45,831 bases of DNA from Eubacterium ruminantium (GCF_900167085.1 NZ_FUXA01000017.1:1-45831), one strand, 5' to 3'; positions 1 to 8,764 are shown, counted from the stretch's first letter. Notes: a model not told the origin generated them from the letters alone. A program made the numbers and translations.

Positions 1-360
1 CGGAAGGCGGATTTTCAGAGCCTCTTTAGAGGCAAGCAGGGAACAGCGGCTTATAGCCGCAGAGCAAACCACCGGCTGAGCCGGTGGTCATGATTTTGCC
101 ACGGACTATGTAACCCGGGATTATGAAACGCTGTATTTATGCCGCTTTTTGGAAGGATAAAGGACCTGGTATGCGGCAAATTGTATAATTCAGGATTGAT
201 ATTTTATGAAATAATATGCTGGACTAAGTGCTGTTTTCTTAGTAATATATATGTGGTGAAATTTGTGAAATATGATTGACAGACTGTTTACAAATTCAGG
301 GAGGTAATAGGTCTGTTTTGATATAGAATATATTTTTCGAATAAAAGAGGGAAAAAACAA
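1..360. other. Gene-free region with three consecutive hairpins
   Basis: No coding region is supported here. Three perfect inverted repeats follow each other in the first 90 bases: 20-33 (6-bp stem), 46-60 (GCGGCT/AGCCGC, 3-nt loop) and 68-88 (ACCACCGGC/GCCGGTGGT, 3-nt loop). None is followed by a T-run, so they do not look like ordinary intrinsic terminators. Clustered GC-rich hairpins like these occur at the ends of IS200/IS605-type elements and in their TnpB/IscB guide RNAs, but no transposase or TnpB fragment is visible, so that identity is only a guess. The remainder (90-340) is AT-rich and probably holds the promoter of the next gene, although I could not pick a convincing -35/-10 pair. 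Confidence 0.4.
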
Positions 361-2511
361 ATGGATATTATGTCAGTTTTACAATTGTTTGGTGGATTGG
401 GACTTTTCCTTTACGGAATGAGTCTTATGTGTTCATCAATCGAAAAGATTGCAGGATCCGGACTGGAAAGAGCATTAGAGAAGGTTACTACAGGTAAGAG
501 TAAGTTTACAGGCAGACTTAAAGGTTGGGGCTTTGGTGTAGGTGTTACCGGCATTGTACAGAGTTCAGCAGCCGTTACCATAATGCTTAGTGGTTTTGTT
601 AATGCAGGTATTATGAAACTAGCCCAGGCTATGCCGGTTGTATTCGGTACAAACGTAGGTAGTACTGTTACAGCTCAGATCCTTCGTTTAGGTGATGTTA
701 GTTCGGACAATATTCTTCTTCAGCTTATTAAGCCGGCATCATTTGCACCTATGCTAGTAGGTACGGGAGCATTCATAATGCTTTTCGGAAAGAAAAAGAA
801 GCCAAAGCAGATAGCAGGTATTGTTGTTGGTCTTGGTCTTCTGTTTTACGGTATGACTCTTATGGAGAAAGTATTCGAGCCACTTAGAGAGTCGTCTAAA
901 TTCCAATCTATTTTTTCAAGCTTTAGTAATCCGTTTTTTGGATTCTTAGCAGGTCTTATTATCACAGCTATTATTCAGAGTTCAAGTGCATCAGTTGGTA
1001 TACTTCAGGCTCTTTCTGCATCAGGAAGTATCACATTTGCAATGACAGTACCTATCATCATCGGTATGAATGTCGGTAAGTGTATGCCTATAGTTCTTAG
1101 TATGCTTGGTTCCAATAAGAAAGCCAGAAAGGTTTCATTCGGTTATATTTTATTTAACCTCTTAGGTGCATGTATACTCATGGCCGGAATCTACAGCATT
1201 TATTATACAATTGGAATTCCTTTCTTTGCGAAGGTCGTAAATAGAGGTGATATAGCAACTATTCATCTTCTCTTTAATGTTATTACAAGTATGTTAATGC
1301 TTATATTCACAGATAAGGTTGTTAATGCAGCCAATAAGGTTGTAGGCGAGGAGGAAGATGCTGAGCAGGATAAGGAACTTGCGAAGCTCGATGATATGCT
1401 TCTCAATACACCTACTATCGCTCTTGAACAGTGTAAGAGCCTCATGAATAAGATGGGTGAAGCAATTCTTTGGAACTATAAGACAGCTACAAAGATGATT
1501 TACTCTTATGATGCTGAGATGTTCCCGCAACTTGAGCAGAATGAGAATTTTATTGATAAATGCGAAACAGCTCTTTCGTCTTACGTGATCCGAATCGATA
1601 GAAAGAGACTTACTGATGATGATAAACTTCTTGTTTCCGAGATTCTTAACTCAATCAGCGACTTTGAGAGAATGGGTGACCATTGTATGAGTATTGCATA
1701 TGTCGCAAGGGATAAGAACGAAGGTGGATTCCATTTCTCGCCTGAAGGACATAGAGAAGTTGATGCAATGATAGCGGCAGTTGGATATGCACTTGATACA
1801 GTGGTTGATTCTTTCTTGAATGATGATGTTAACCTTGCTGTAAGAGTTGAGCCTCTTGCAGAATCTGTTAAGAAGCTGGTTGAGATAATCAAGTCAGATC
1901 ACGTTGACCGTCTTCAGGATGGGCACTGCAGTATCGAAGGTGGTGTATACCTTTTCGATCTCCTTAACTGTTTTGAAAGAATCGTATCGCATTCTTCAAA
2001 TATTTCTCTTCATGTCATTAAGAGAATCAGGGATGATAGAGACTTTGATGAAATGCATGGACATGCAAATGACAGTTTCAGTGAAGAATATAAGGCACTG
2101 TACAGATACTACGAATCTAAGTATGTTGATCCGGTACTCATTCCTATGACACAAGAAGAAAGAGAGAAACTTCTTAAAGAGGGCGAAGAGAGAGAAAATG
2201 CATTCAGAAAGAAGGATGAAGAAATTGAAATCACTTCTGCTCAATCATTTACAGAGAATGAAGATAAGCAGTCTGAGAATGACAAAGAAAAGCCGGAGAA
2301 GAAACATAAGGATAAAGGTTCTAAGGTCAGATCTAAATCCGATAAATCAGTAAAAGATATTTCGGATGATGAAAAGCATGACAAGAACAGTCAGGAAAAG
2401 GCTGAGAAGAGCAAGATAGAAAAAGAAAAAGCATCAAAGGGCAAGCATGATAAAAACGGAACCGACAAGAAAAATGACGGAAAGAGTTCGGGAAAGAAAT
2501 CTAAAAAATAG
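361..2511 (+). CDS. Na/Pi cotransporter family protein with PhoU-like domain and Lys/Glu-rich tail
   Basis: This 716-residue membrane protein belongs to the NptA/YjbB family of sodium-phosphate cotransporters. The membrane part (about 1-325) carries two repeats, each marked by a QSS motif: VQSSAAVT near residue 67 and IQSSSASV near residue 205. Residues about 345-575 form a helical PhoU-like domain with two bundles, as is usual for Firmicutes members that couple phosphate transport to signalling. From about residue 620 the protein runs into a low-complexity tail of about 100 residues rich in Lys, Glu, Asp and Ser, which is not part of the family core. The ATG is preceded by an AGAGGG site. 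The family assignment is secure; substrate and direction of transport (import or efflux) are inferred. Confidence 0.88.
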   Translation: MDIMSVLQLFGGLGLFLYGMSLMCSSIEKIAGSGLERALEKVTTGKSKFTGRLKGWGFGVGVTGIVQSSAAVTIMLSGFVNAGIMKLAQAMPVVFGTNVGSTVTAQILRLGDVSSDNILLQLIKPASFAPMLVGTGAFIMLFGKKKKPKQIAGIVVGLGLLFYGMTLMEKVFEPLRESSKFQSIFSSFSNPFFGFLAGLIITAIIQSSSASVGILQALSASGSITFAMTVPIIIGMNVGKCMPIVLSMLGSNKKARKVSFGYILFNLLGACILMAGIYSIYYTIGIPFFAKVVNRGDIATIHLLFNVITSMLMLIFTDKVVNAANKVVGEEEDAEQDKELAKLDDMLLNTPTIALEQCKSLMNKMGEAILWNYKTATKMIYSYDAEMFPQLEQNENFIDKCETALSSYVIRIDRKRLTDDDKLLVSEILNSISDFERMGDHCMSIAYVARDKNEGGFHFSPEGHREVDAMIAAVGYALDTVVDSFLNDDVNLAVRVEPLAESVKKLVEIIKSDHVDRLQDGHCSIEGGVYLFDLLNCFERIVSHSSNISLHVIKRIRDDRDFDEMHGHANDSFSEEYKALYRYYESKYVDPVLIPMTQEEREKLLKEGEERENAFRKKDEEIEITSAQSFTENEDKQSENDKEKPEKKHKDKGSKVRSKSDKSVKDISDDEKHDKNSQEKAEKSKIEKEKASKGKHDKNGTDKKNDGKSSGKKSKK

Positions 2512-2523
2512 CTATTTTGTCCA

Positions 2524-2552
2524 TTGAATATATAAAAATAGTATGTTATCAT
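2524..2552 (+). promoter_or_regulatory. Candidate sigma-A promoter of thrC
   Basis: TTGAAT (2524-2529) and TATCAT (2547-2552) are separated by exactly 17 bases, about 80 bases before the thrC start. Each box departs from the consensus by two positions, so this is a plausible but unproven promoter. Confidence 0.45.
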
Positions 2553-2594
2553 CGGAAACTGATAAAAAACGTTAATGATCTTATTTTGGTCGGG

Positions 2595-2610
2595 CGGCAT
2601 AATGATGCCG
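2595..2610 (+). other. Short hairpin in the thrC leader
   Basis: CGGCAT and ATGCCG form a 6-bp stem with a 4-nt loop just before the thrC ribosome binding site. There is no T-run, so it is not a terminator. It may stabilise the leader or modulate access to the ribosome binding site; no T-box or other known riboswitch core is visible here. Confidence 0.35.
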
Positions 2611-2632
2611 GCTTTAGAGGAAAGGATTTATT

Positions 2633-4117
2633 ATGATATACAGAAGTACAAGAAATGCAAATGAAACTGCATCAGCATCAGAGGCTATTTTAAAGGGACT
2701 TGCAGAGAACGGAGGACTTTTCGTTCCTGATGAAATTCCGGCACTTAATATCAGTCTTGATGAAGTTGCAAAGATGAGTTATCAGGAAGTGGCTTATGAA
2801 GTTATGAAGCTCATGTTCACTGATTTCACAGAAGAAGAGTTAAAGTATTGTATTAACAGTGCTTACGATGAGAAGTTCGATACAAAGCTTATCGCACCTG
2901 TTGTTAAGCATCATAATGCAAATTACATTGAGCTTTTCCATGGTAAGACTATTGCATTTAAGGATATGGCACTTTCAATCCTTCCATACCTTCTTACAAC
3001 TTCTGCAAAGAAAAATAACATAAAGAATGATATAGTTATTCTTACTGCGACATCAGGAGATACAGGTAAGGCTGCTCTCGCAGGTTTTGCTGATGTTCCG
3101 GGTACAAAGATTGCTGTATTCTATCCAAAGAACGGTGTAAGTCCAATTCAGGAAAAGCAGATGGTTACTGAAAAGGGTAAGAATACATTTGTTGCAGGTA
3201 TCACAAGTAATTTCGATGATGCTCAGACAGGCGTTAAGAAGATGTTCCAGGATAAGGCTCTTGAAGAGTATCTTGACAGCAAGGGATTCCAGTTCTCTTC
3301 TGCAAACTCTATCAATATAGGACGTCTTGTTCCTCAGATGGTTTATTATGTATATTCATATACAAGACTTGTTGCAGACGGAACTATCAAGGCAGGAGAT
3401 AAGGTAAATATCGTTGTTCCTACAGGTAACTTCGGTAATATTCTTGCTGCTTATTATGCAAGCATTATGTGCCTTCCTGTAAATAAATTCATCTGCGCTT
3501 CAAATGATAACAAAGTGCTTTATGATTTCTTTACAACAGGAACATATGACAAGAACAGAGATTTCATTCTTACAACATCACCTTCAATGGATATTCTCAT
3601 TTCAAGTAACCTTGAAAGACTCATCTATCACATTGCAGGAAATGATGCAGCAAAGAATGCTGAACTCATGAAGTCACTTAATACAACAGGTAAGTATGAG
3701 ATAACTGCTGACATGAAGGAAAGACTTACAAGCTTCTACGGCGGATATGCTACAGAGGCTGAAGTAGCTGAGCAGATAAAGAAAGTCTATAACGAAGATG
3801 GTTATATCATGGATACTCATACAGCAGTTGCTTCAAAAGTTTATGATAAGTACAGAGAAGAGACAAATGATGATACTGTAACTATCATTGCTTCAACAGC
3901 AAGTCCATATAAGTTCACAAGAAGTGTACTTACAGCTATTGATCCTGAGTATGATTCAAAGGGTGATTTCGAACTCGTTGATGAACTTGCAAAGCTTTCA
4001 GGAGTTAAGGTTCCTAATGCGGTTGAAGAGATCAGAAATGCTGATATCATCCACAATACAGTTTGTGACAAGGAAGATATGGAAAAGGTTGTTAAGAAGT
4101 TCCTTGGCGTTGAATAA
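2633..4117 (+). CDS. thrC: Threonine synthase
   Basis: ThrC converts O-phospho-L-homoserine to L-threonine with pyridoxal phosphate, the last step of threonine synthesis, in the cytoplasm. The 494-residue length is typical of the longer ThrC type. The cofactor-binding lysine lies in the motif HGKTIAFKD (Lys about 110), and the phosphate-binding SGDTGKAA follows at 141-148. The protein starts with the usual YRSTRN segment. The ATG is preceded by AGAGGAAAGG. No other threonine genes are adjacent, so it is probably transcribed from its own promoter at 2524-2552. Confidence 0.96.
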   Translation: MIYRSTRNANETASASEAILKGLAENGGLFVPDEIPALNISLDEVAKMSYQEVAYEVMKLMFTDFTEEELKYCINSAYDEKFDTKLIAPVVKHHNANYIELFHGKTIAFKDMALSILPYLLTTSAKKNNIKNDIVILTATSGDTGKAALAGFADVPGTKIAVFYPKNGVSPIQEKQMVTEKGKNTFVAGITSNFDDAQTGVKKMFQDKALEEYLDSKGFQFSSANSINIGRLVPQMVYYVYSYTRLVADGTIKAGDKVNIVVPTGNFGNILAAYYASIMCLPVNKFICASNDNKVLYDFFTTGTYDKNRDFILTTSPSMDILISSNLERLIYHIAGNDAAKNAELMKSLNTTGKYEITADMKERLTSFYGGYATEAEVAEQIKKVYNEDGYIMDTHTAVASKVYDKYREETNDDTVTIIASTASPYKFTRSVLTAIDPEYDSKGDFELVDELAKLSGVKVPNAVEEIRNADIIHNTVCDKEDMEKVVKKFLGVE

Positions 4118-4146
4118 TTCGTATTGACCGGATTCAAATAAATAAT

Positions 4147-4272
4147 AGCAGTTCATTTGCACCATCCTGCTTATCAAAACTAGGGCTATACTTTCAGAGG
4201 AAAAGTTTATTTACTTTTTGTTTGGAGTTTAATTAGTGTAGAAACAGGATGCGGAGAATGTATCCTGTTTTT
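4147..4272 (+). promoter_or_regulatory. Putative riboswitch-like attenuator before the queuosine-precursor genes
   Basis: A small stem AGCAG (4147-4151)/CTGCT (4167-4171) is followed by an A-rich segment ATCAAAACTAGG. The arrangement (short stem, GTTC at the start of the loop, ACC late in the loop, A-rich tail ending in ACTA) resembles a preQ1-I aptamer, but the loop lacks an obvious UAG to pair with the tail. Downstream there is a clear intrinsic terminator: AAACAGGAT (4242-4250)/ATCCTGTTT (4262-4270) followed by T-rich sequence. The segment CATCCTG (4163-4169), which overlaps the 3' arm of the first stem, is perfectly complementary to CAGGATG (4245-4251) in the terminator. That gives a mutually exclusive aptamer/antiterminator design. 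The terminator alone could also simply end thrC transcription. Confidence 0.4.
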
Positions 4273-4334
4273 ATTTTGTACAAATTTATTAAAATGTTTT
4301 CTAAGACTTGGGTTTTATTTAGAGAGGATTAGTA

Positions 4335-4760
4335 ATGTATATTTTATCTACAAAATCAGATTTTGACAGTGCGCATTTTCTTAAAGGGTATGATGGAAAA
4401 TGCGCAAATATTCATGGACACAGATGGACAGTAAGTGTTGATGTTAAAGGAAATAAACTTATAGAGTCGGGTTCTTACAGAGGAATGGTTGTTGATTTTT
4501 CAGACCTTAAGGGCTCACTTAAAAAGCTTACAAAAAATCTGGATCATTCTTTGATAATAGAGGAAAACAGTCTTAAAGAAAAGACGATGGAAGCTTTGGA
4601 AGAGGAAGGGTTCAGAATCATAAAATTCCCATTCAGACCAACGGCAGAAAATTTTGCAAAATATTTTTATGATGCCATGAGTAAAGAAGGATATGAAGTT
4701 GTGAAGGTTTCGGTTTATGAAACTCCGAATAATGTAGCAACTTATATGCCGGGAGAATAA
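4335..4760 (+). CDS. queD: 6-carboxy-5,6,7,8-tetrahydropterin synthase (QueD)
   Basis: QueD converts 7,8-dihydroneopterin triphosphate to 6-carboxytetrahydropterin, the second step towards preQ0 and queuosine. The 141-residue protein shows the zinc ligands of the 6-pyruvoyl-tetrahydropterin synthase fold: His14 in SAHFL and His27/His29 in HGH, with the catalytic Cys23 just before. The C-terminal ETPNN segment is typical of substrate binding in the family. The ATG is preceded by AGAGAGG. It starts the queD-queE-folE-queC cluster, which contains the complete route from GTP to preQ0. Confidence 0.94.
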   Translation: MYILSTKSDFDSAHFLKGYDGKCANIHGHRWTVSVDVKGNKLIESGSYRGMVVDFSDLKGSLKKLTKNLDHSLIIEENSLKEKTMEALEEEGFRIIKFPFRPTAENFAKYFYDAMSKEGYEVVKVSVYETPNNVATYMPGE

Positions 4761-4762
4761 AA

Positions 4763-5434
4763 ATGAATAAGTATAAAATAGCTGAAAAGTTTATAAGTAT
4801 AAACGGCGAGGCGAGAAAGGCCGGTGAGCTGAGTGTATTTATAAGGCTGGTGGGATGCAATCTGAGATGTAACTACTGCGATACCTTGTGGGCCTGCGAC
4901 AATAGTGCTCCGGGGGGAATGATGACCGAGGATGAGATATATGATTATATCAAGAAGTCAGGTGTCAAGAATGTAACCATCACCGGAGGAGAGCCGATGC
5001 TGGCGGATAATATCAAAGCTCTGCTGCTCCGACTTTCAAGTGATAAGGATCTTTCTATAGAAGTTGAAACCAATGGTGCGGTTTCATTGACTGAGTACTA
5101 TAAAGAGATGCCGGCCAATATCTCATTTACGGTTGATTATAAATGTCCGGGAAGCGGGATGGAGAAAGCGATGGTTCCGGAAAATTTTGCAAATATAAGA
5201 AATAATGACACAGTGAAATTTGTTGTCTCTGACAAAAATGATCTTGATAAAATGTGTGAGATCATCGAGACAAATAATCTTACTGAAAAATGTATGGTTT
5301 ATGTAAGTGCGGTATTCGGAAGGATAAAGCCTGATGAGATAGTAAACTATATGATCGAACATAAAATGAATGATGTAAGATTACAGCTTCAGATACATAA
5401 ATATATTTGGGATCCTGATAAAAAGGGCGTATAA
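4763..5434 (+). CDS. queE: 7-carboxy-7-deazaguanine synthase (QueE), radical SAM enzyme
   Basis: QueE rearranges 6-carboxytetrahydropterin to 7-carboxy-7-deazaguanine using S-adenosylmethionine and a [4Fe-4S] cluster. The CX3CX2C cluster motif is Cys32, Cys36 and Cys39 (GCNLRCNYCD), and a TITGGEP segment follows, as expected for SAM binding. The length of 223 residues is normal. It begins two bases after the queD stop, with the GGAG ribosome binding site inside the end of queD, so the two are co-transcribed and probably translationally coupled. Confidence 0.95.
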   Translation: MNKYKIAEKFISINGEARKAGELSVFIRLVGCNLRCNYCDTLWACDNSAPGGMMTEDEIYDYIKKSGVKNVTITGGEPMLADNIKALLLRLSSDKDLSIEVETNGAVSLTEYYKEMPANISFTVDYKCPGSGMEKAMVPENFANIRNNDTVKFVVSDKNDLDKMCEIIETNNLTEKCMVYVSAVFGRIKPDEIVNYMIEHKMNDVRLQLQIHKYIWDPDKKGV

Positions 5435-5451
5435 AAAGTGTTACAGTGCCT

Positions 5452-5488
5452 GTGCTGTTAAATGATCCATAAACCGGATTTACAGCAC
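5452..5488 (+). other. Intercistronic hairpin between queE and folE
   Basis: GTGCTG and CAGCAC, extended by TAAAT/ATTTA with one bulged base, form a stem of about 11 bp in the 80-base gap before folE. Only a weak T-containing tail follows (GTTTAGTTAT), so it is more likely a processing or stability element, or a leaky terminator, than a strong stop. Confidence 0.4.
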
Positions 5489-5514
5489 GTTTAGTTATAT
5501 GAGAGGAAGAAAAA

Positions 5515-6096
5515 ATGGCAATAGATAAAGAGAAGATCAAATTACATGTAAGAGGTATACTTGAAGCTTTGGGAGAAGATCCTGACAGGGAAGGGCTTTC
5601 TGAAACTCCTGACAGAGTGGCAAGAATGTATGAAGAAGTATTTGAAGGAATCGGTTATACTAATGATGAGATTGCCGAGATGTTCAGCAAGACATTTGAA
5701 GCGCCTGTAAAGAGAAGTAAGAATGATATAGTTCTTATCAAGGATATCGAAGCTTTCAGTTACTGCGAGCATCATATGGCGCTTATGTATGACATGAAGA
5801 TTTCTGTGGCATATATTCCGAAGGACAGAGTAATCGGTCTCAGTAAGATTGTAAGAATAGCAGATATGGTAACAAAGAGACTTCAGCTTCAGGAAAGAAT
5901 AGGTTCTGATATAGCGGATGTAATGATGAAGGCAACAGGTTCAGAGGATGTTGCGGTTATCATTGAAGCAAAGCATAGTTGCTTAACAGCAAGAGGAATC
6001 AAGAACAGGGCATCGAGCACTCTTACAACAACATATAGAGGCCTGTTCGATACAGATGCCGAAACAAGAGACAGACTCATCGCAATGTTGAAGTAA
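5515..6096 (+). CDS. folE: GTP cyclohydrolase I
   Basis: FolE opens the guanine ring of GTP to give 7,8-dihydroneopterin triphosphate, the shared precursor of folate and of queuosine. The 193-residue protein has the zinc ligands Cys84 and His87 in YCEHHM and Cys156 in [10 protein letters not shown]; the active-site histidines (86 and 154) are adjacent. Here folE sits between queE and queC, so this copy probably feeds preQ0 synthesis, although one enzyme may serve both pathways. A GAGAGGAAG site precedes the ATG. Confidence 0.96.
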   Translation: MAIDKEKIKLHVRGILEALGEDPDREGLSETPDRVARMYEEVFEGIGYTNDEIAEMFSKTFEAPVKRSKNDIVLIKDIEAFSYCEHHMALMYDMKISVAYIPKDRVIGLSKIVRIADMVTKRLQLQERIGSDIADVMMKATGSEDVAVIIEAKHSCLTARGIKNRASSTLTTTYRGLFDTDAETRDRLIAMLK

Positions 6097-6184
6097 TGAT
6101 AAGAAAGATTAAACATAACATTAAACAGAACGTTAAACGGAATAGAATATATTTCAGGTAGTATTTTAAATTTGAGGTAGGATT

Positions 6185-6853
6185 ATGAAAAATAAGGATG
6201 CAGCTTTAGTAGTATTAAGTGGTGGACAGGATAGTACAACATGCCTTCTCTGGGCGTTAAAGAATTATAAACGTGTCGAAGCGGTTTCATTTGATTATAA
6301 CCAGAGACATGTAAAGGAACTTGAGTGTGCGGCAAAGATCTGTGAGAAGTTTGGAGTAAGACAGAAGATTATGGATATGTCACTTCTTTCGGAGCTTGCA
6401 CCGAATTCACTTACAAGAGCAGAGATTAAGGTTGATGAAGAGGCACCAAAGGAAGGAACTCCTAATTCATTTGTTGAAGGAAGAAATCTTCTTTTCCTTA
6501 CATATGCAGCAATCTATGCTAAGGGCCTTGGAATAAATGATATTATCACAGGTGTTTCACAGAGTGACTTTTCAGGATATCCTGATTGCAGAAATGTTTT
6601 TATTAAGTCCCTCAATGCAACACTTAACCTTGCTATGGATTATGAGTTTGAAGTTATCACACCTCTTATGTGGCTTGATAAAGAGGAAACTTGGGCTCTT
6701 GCAGACAGCCTTGGCGGACTTGAGATCATCAGGGACATGACACTTACTTGTTATAATGGTATAATGGGTGAAGGTTGTGGCCATTGTCCTGCTTGTAAGC
6801 TCAGAAAAAGAGGATACGACAGGTATATGGAAAGAAGATCGCAGTCCAAATAA
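6185..6853 (+). CDS. queC: 7-cyano-7-deazaguanine (preQ0) synthase
   Basis: QueC turns 7-carboxy-7-deazaguanine into preQ0 using ATP and ammonia. The ATP pyrophosphatase P-loop SGGQDST lies at residues 12-18, and the zinc site is the C-terminal cysteine set Cys189, Cys198, Cys201 and Cys204 (GCGHCPAC). The 222-residue length is standard. It completes the queD-queE-folE-queC series. The next step, the nitrile reductase QueF, is not in the window, nor are the dpd genes that would put preQ0 into DNA, so tRNA queuosine is the expected end product. Confidence 0.96.
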   Translation: MKNKDAALVVLSGGQDSTTCLLWALKNYKRVEAVSFDYNQRHVKELECAAKICEKFGVRQKIMDMSLLSELAPNSLTRAEIKVDEEAPKEGTPNSFVEGRNLLFLTYAAIYAKGLGINDIITGVSQSDFSGYPDCRNVFIKSLNATLNLAMDYEFEVITPLMWLDKEETWALADSLGGLEIIRDMTLTCYNGIMGEGCGHCPACKLRKRGYDRYMERRSQSK

Positions 6854-6937
6854 TTGTGATCGGGGAAAGTATTTATATGACAAAATTAACGAGACATAAT
6901 GCTTAAAGAAAAGACAGATTATCAGGGAGAGTAGATT

Positions 6938-7861
6938 ATGAAGAAAATGCTTTTTGTAGTTAATCCTAAAGCGGGTAAGAAAGTTATAAAAAACAGGGTT
7001 TATCAGATAATCAATATATTTTCACATGCCGGATATAATGTGGAATATCATCCTACCAAGAGTGCAAATGATGCGGCCGAGTACGTAGAAAAACACGGTA
7101 CTGATTATGATATGATAGTTTGTGCAGGTGGAGACGGAACTCTTGATAATACAGTTACCGGACTTATGGGATTGAGGAGAAAGGGATTGGAAATTCCTCC
7201 ACTCGGATATATACCATGCGGTTCGACAAATGATTTTGCAAAGAGTCTTAAGATATCTTCCGATCCTGTTCAGGCAGCGAAAGATATTGTAAGAGGAACA
7301 CCTTGTCCTATCGATGTAGGTATATTCGGTAAAGAAAATTTTATATATGTTGTTGCATTTGGTATATTTACGGATATATCATATTCAACATCTCAGAAGC
7401 TGAAGAATAAGCTTGGACATTCGGCATATATCATTTCAGCTTTTAAGGAACTTGCAAGGGTTAAGCCTGTTAAGCTTGCAGCAAGAATAGACGGCAAGGT
7501 TATCAGCGGTGAATTCCTTTATGGCCAGATTACAAATTCACGTTCGGTTGGCGGATTCAGAGCAATCGGCGTTAAGGATATGTCATTCAGCGACGGAAAG
7601 TTTGAATGTTTATTTATCAAGAAACCTAAAAATCCGCTAGAGCTTGCAAAGATACTTACAGCTATAGCTACAAATAAAATGAATCCAAAGCTTATGTATA
7701 AATGTAATGCAAAGGAAGTTGTTATTGTAGGTAAGGAGCCGATTCCATGGACTAAGGATGGAGAATATGGCGGAACGTTCAAAAAGATCAAGACAACAAA
7801 CGGCCATAAGGCTATTTCGATAGTTTTAAATGATAAAAGTGCCTATAATAAGGGAATATAA
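6938..7861 (+). CDS. YegS/BmrU/DgkB-type lipid kinase
   Basis: This 307-residue protein belongs to the diacylglycerol kinase catalytic superfamily. The N-terminal NPKAGK and the nucleotide-binding GGDGTLDN (about 64-71) are diagnostic, followed by PCGSTNDFAKSL. Firmicutes members phosphorylate diacylglycerol for recycling into phospholipid (DgkB) or act on related lipids. The exact substrate cannot be read from sequence. The ATG follows a GGGAGAG site. It lies 84 bases after queC with no clear terminator between them, so read-through is possible, but a functional link is not evident. Confidence 0.88.
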   Translation: MKKMLFVVNPKAGKKVIKNRVYQIINIFSHAGYNVEYHPTKSANDAAEYVEKHGTDYDMIVCAGGDGTLDNTVTGLMGLRRKGLEIPPLGYIPCGSTNDFAKSLKISSDPVQAAKDIVRGTPCPIDVGIFGKENFIYVVAFGIFTDISYSTSQKLKNKLGHSAYIISAFKELARVKPVKLAARIDGKVISGEFLYGQITNSRSVGGFRAIGVKDMSFSDGKFECLFIKKPKNPLELAKILTAIATNKMNPKLMYKCNAKEVVIVGKEPIPWTKDGEYGGTFKKIKTTNGHKAISIVLNDKSAYNKGI

Positions 7862-7885
7862 ATGTATGTAAATAAACAATTAATC

Positions 7886-8006
7886 AAATGTTAATAAAAT
7901 GTTAACATGGGGTTGTGTTTTCTATAGAAATATAGTATAATAAAATCACAATAGATGTGTGGTGTGGGTAATTGAATATTGTATTTATCAGGGTGAATAT
8001 TGTATT
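7886..8006 (+). promoter_or_regulatory. Promoter and direct-repeat region of the prepilin-like gene
   Basis: TTGTGT (7913-7918) and TATAAT (7936-7941) are separated by exactly 17 bases, giving a good sigma-A promoter. Two pairs of direct repeats flank it. AAATGTTAA occurs at 7886-7894 and 7897-7905, 11 bases apart and just upstream of the -35. TGAATATTGTATT occurs at 7973-7985 and 7994-8006, 21 bases apart and downstream of the start point. Repeats one or two helical turns apart on the same DNA face suggest operator sites for a regulator, whose identity is unknown. Confidence 0.6.
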
Positions 8007-8038
8007 AACGAGGTGCTGATTTAGAATGGGTGGTTATT

Positions 8039-8680
8039 ATGAGAAAAGAGGGTATTTTCAGACGCAAAGTTAATAAAGGTTTTTCGCTTGTTGAACTTAT
8101 TATTGTTGTTGCTATCATAGCGATTCTTGCGGCTACTATTGCTCCTATACTTATTAGGTATATTGATAAGGCCAGGAAGCAAAGAGATGTTGCTGTAGCA
8201 GAAACAATTTATCATGCAGCAAATCTTGCGCTTGCATCTTCAGATGATAAAGTTCGTGATTCGTGGGAGCAGGATACCAAGCAGAAAAAATGGAGCGTCG
8301 TATCAAACGGTGAGTCTTATCAGATTGAGATCATTGCGTGGGCAAGAGGTTCTTATGATTATCGAAGAGAAAACGGAGAGTTCAAGAACGGATGGAATGC
8401 AGTTGATAATCAGTGGGATTTTGTAAATGAATTCAAATTAAATCTTACACAATATGGTGGAAGAAAGTTTAATACCGAAAATGAAGTAATTCCTTTTAAG
8501 TATAGAAAGACAAAAGACCCATATCGTAAGTCAAAGCAGTATGCTGATAGCTGGATATTGTACAGAAGAACTGACAACTATCAGATGGAAGTATGGATTG
8601 GAACTAAGGTTAACGGTGGTGGACTTGTAGAGCCATATTATAGATTGTTCCCGGATACTGATAAGAGATGGCTCAAGTGA
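8039..8680 (+). CDS. Prepilin-type protein with N-methylation/cleavage site
   Basis: The predicted protein (213 residues) begins with a short basic leader, then GFSLVELIIVVAIIAILAA, the classical type IV pilin/pseudopilin signal. A prepilin peptidase would cut after Gly14, leaving Phe at +1 and Glu at +5, followed by a hydrophobic helix. The soluble part (about 50-213) is rich in Lys, Tyr and Trp and resembles no family I recognise. I chose the ATG at 8039 because GGGTGG stands just before it; an in-frame GTG at 8030 would add three residues. No pilus assembly ATPase, platform protein or peptidase is nearby, so it is an orphan relying on machinery elsewhere. Confidence 0.82.
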   Translation: MRKEGIFRRKVNKGFSLVELIIVVAIIAILAATIAPILIRYIDKARKQRDVAVAETIYHAANLALASSDDKVRDSWEQDTKQKKWSVVSNGESYQIEIIAWARGSYDYRRENGEFKNGWNAVDNQWDFVNEFKLNLTQYGGRKFNTENEVIPFKYRKTKDPYRKSKQYADSWILYRRTDNYQMEVWIGTKVNGGGLVEPYYRLFPDTDKRWLK

Positions 8681-8732
8681 TGAATAATGTTAAGAAATGA
8701 TAAGTCATTACTACATCGAAATATGGAGAAAG

Positions 8733-8764
8733 ATAAAACAGACAGCGGAGGCTGTCTGTTTTAT
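8733..8764 (+). terminator. Intrinsic terminator after the prepilin-like gene
   Basis: A perfect 14-bp stem (8733-8746 with 8751-8764, 4-nt loop GGAG) merges into a T-rich tract. With the promoter at 7913 it makes the prepilin-like gene a single-gene transcription unit. Confidence 0.93.

Noticed and set aside
4335-6853. preQ0 cluster as part of a DNA-modification (dpd) defence system
   Set aside because: Only the tRNA-queuosine precursor genes are present; no dpdA-K genes, nuclease or helicase is nearby.
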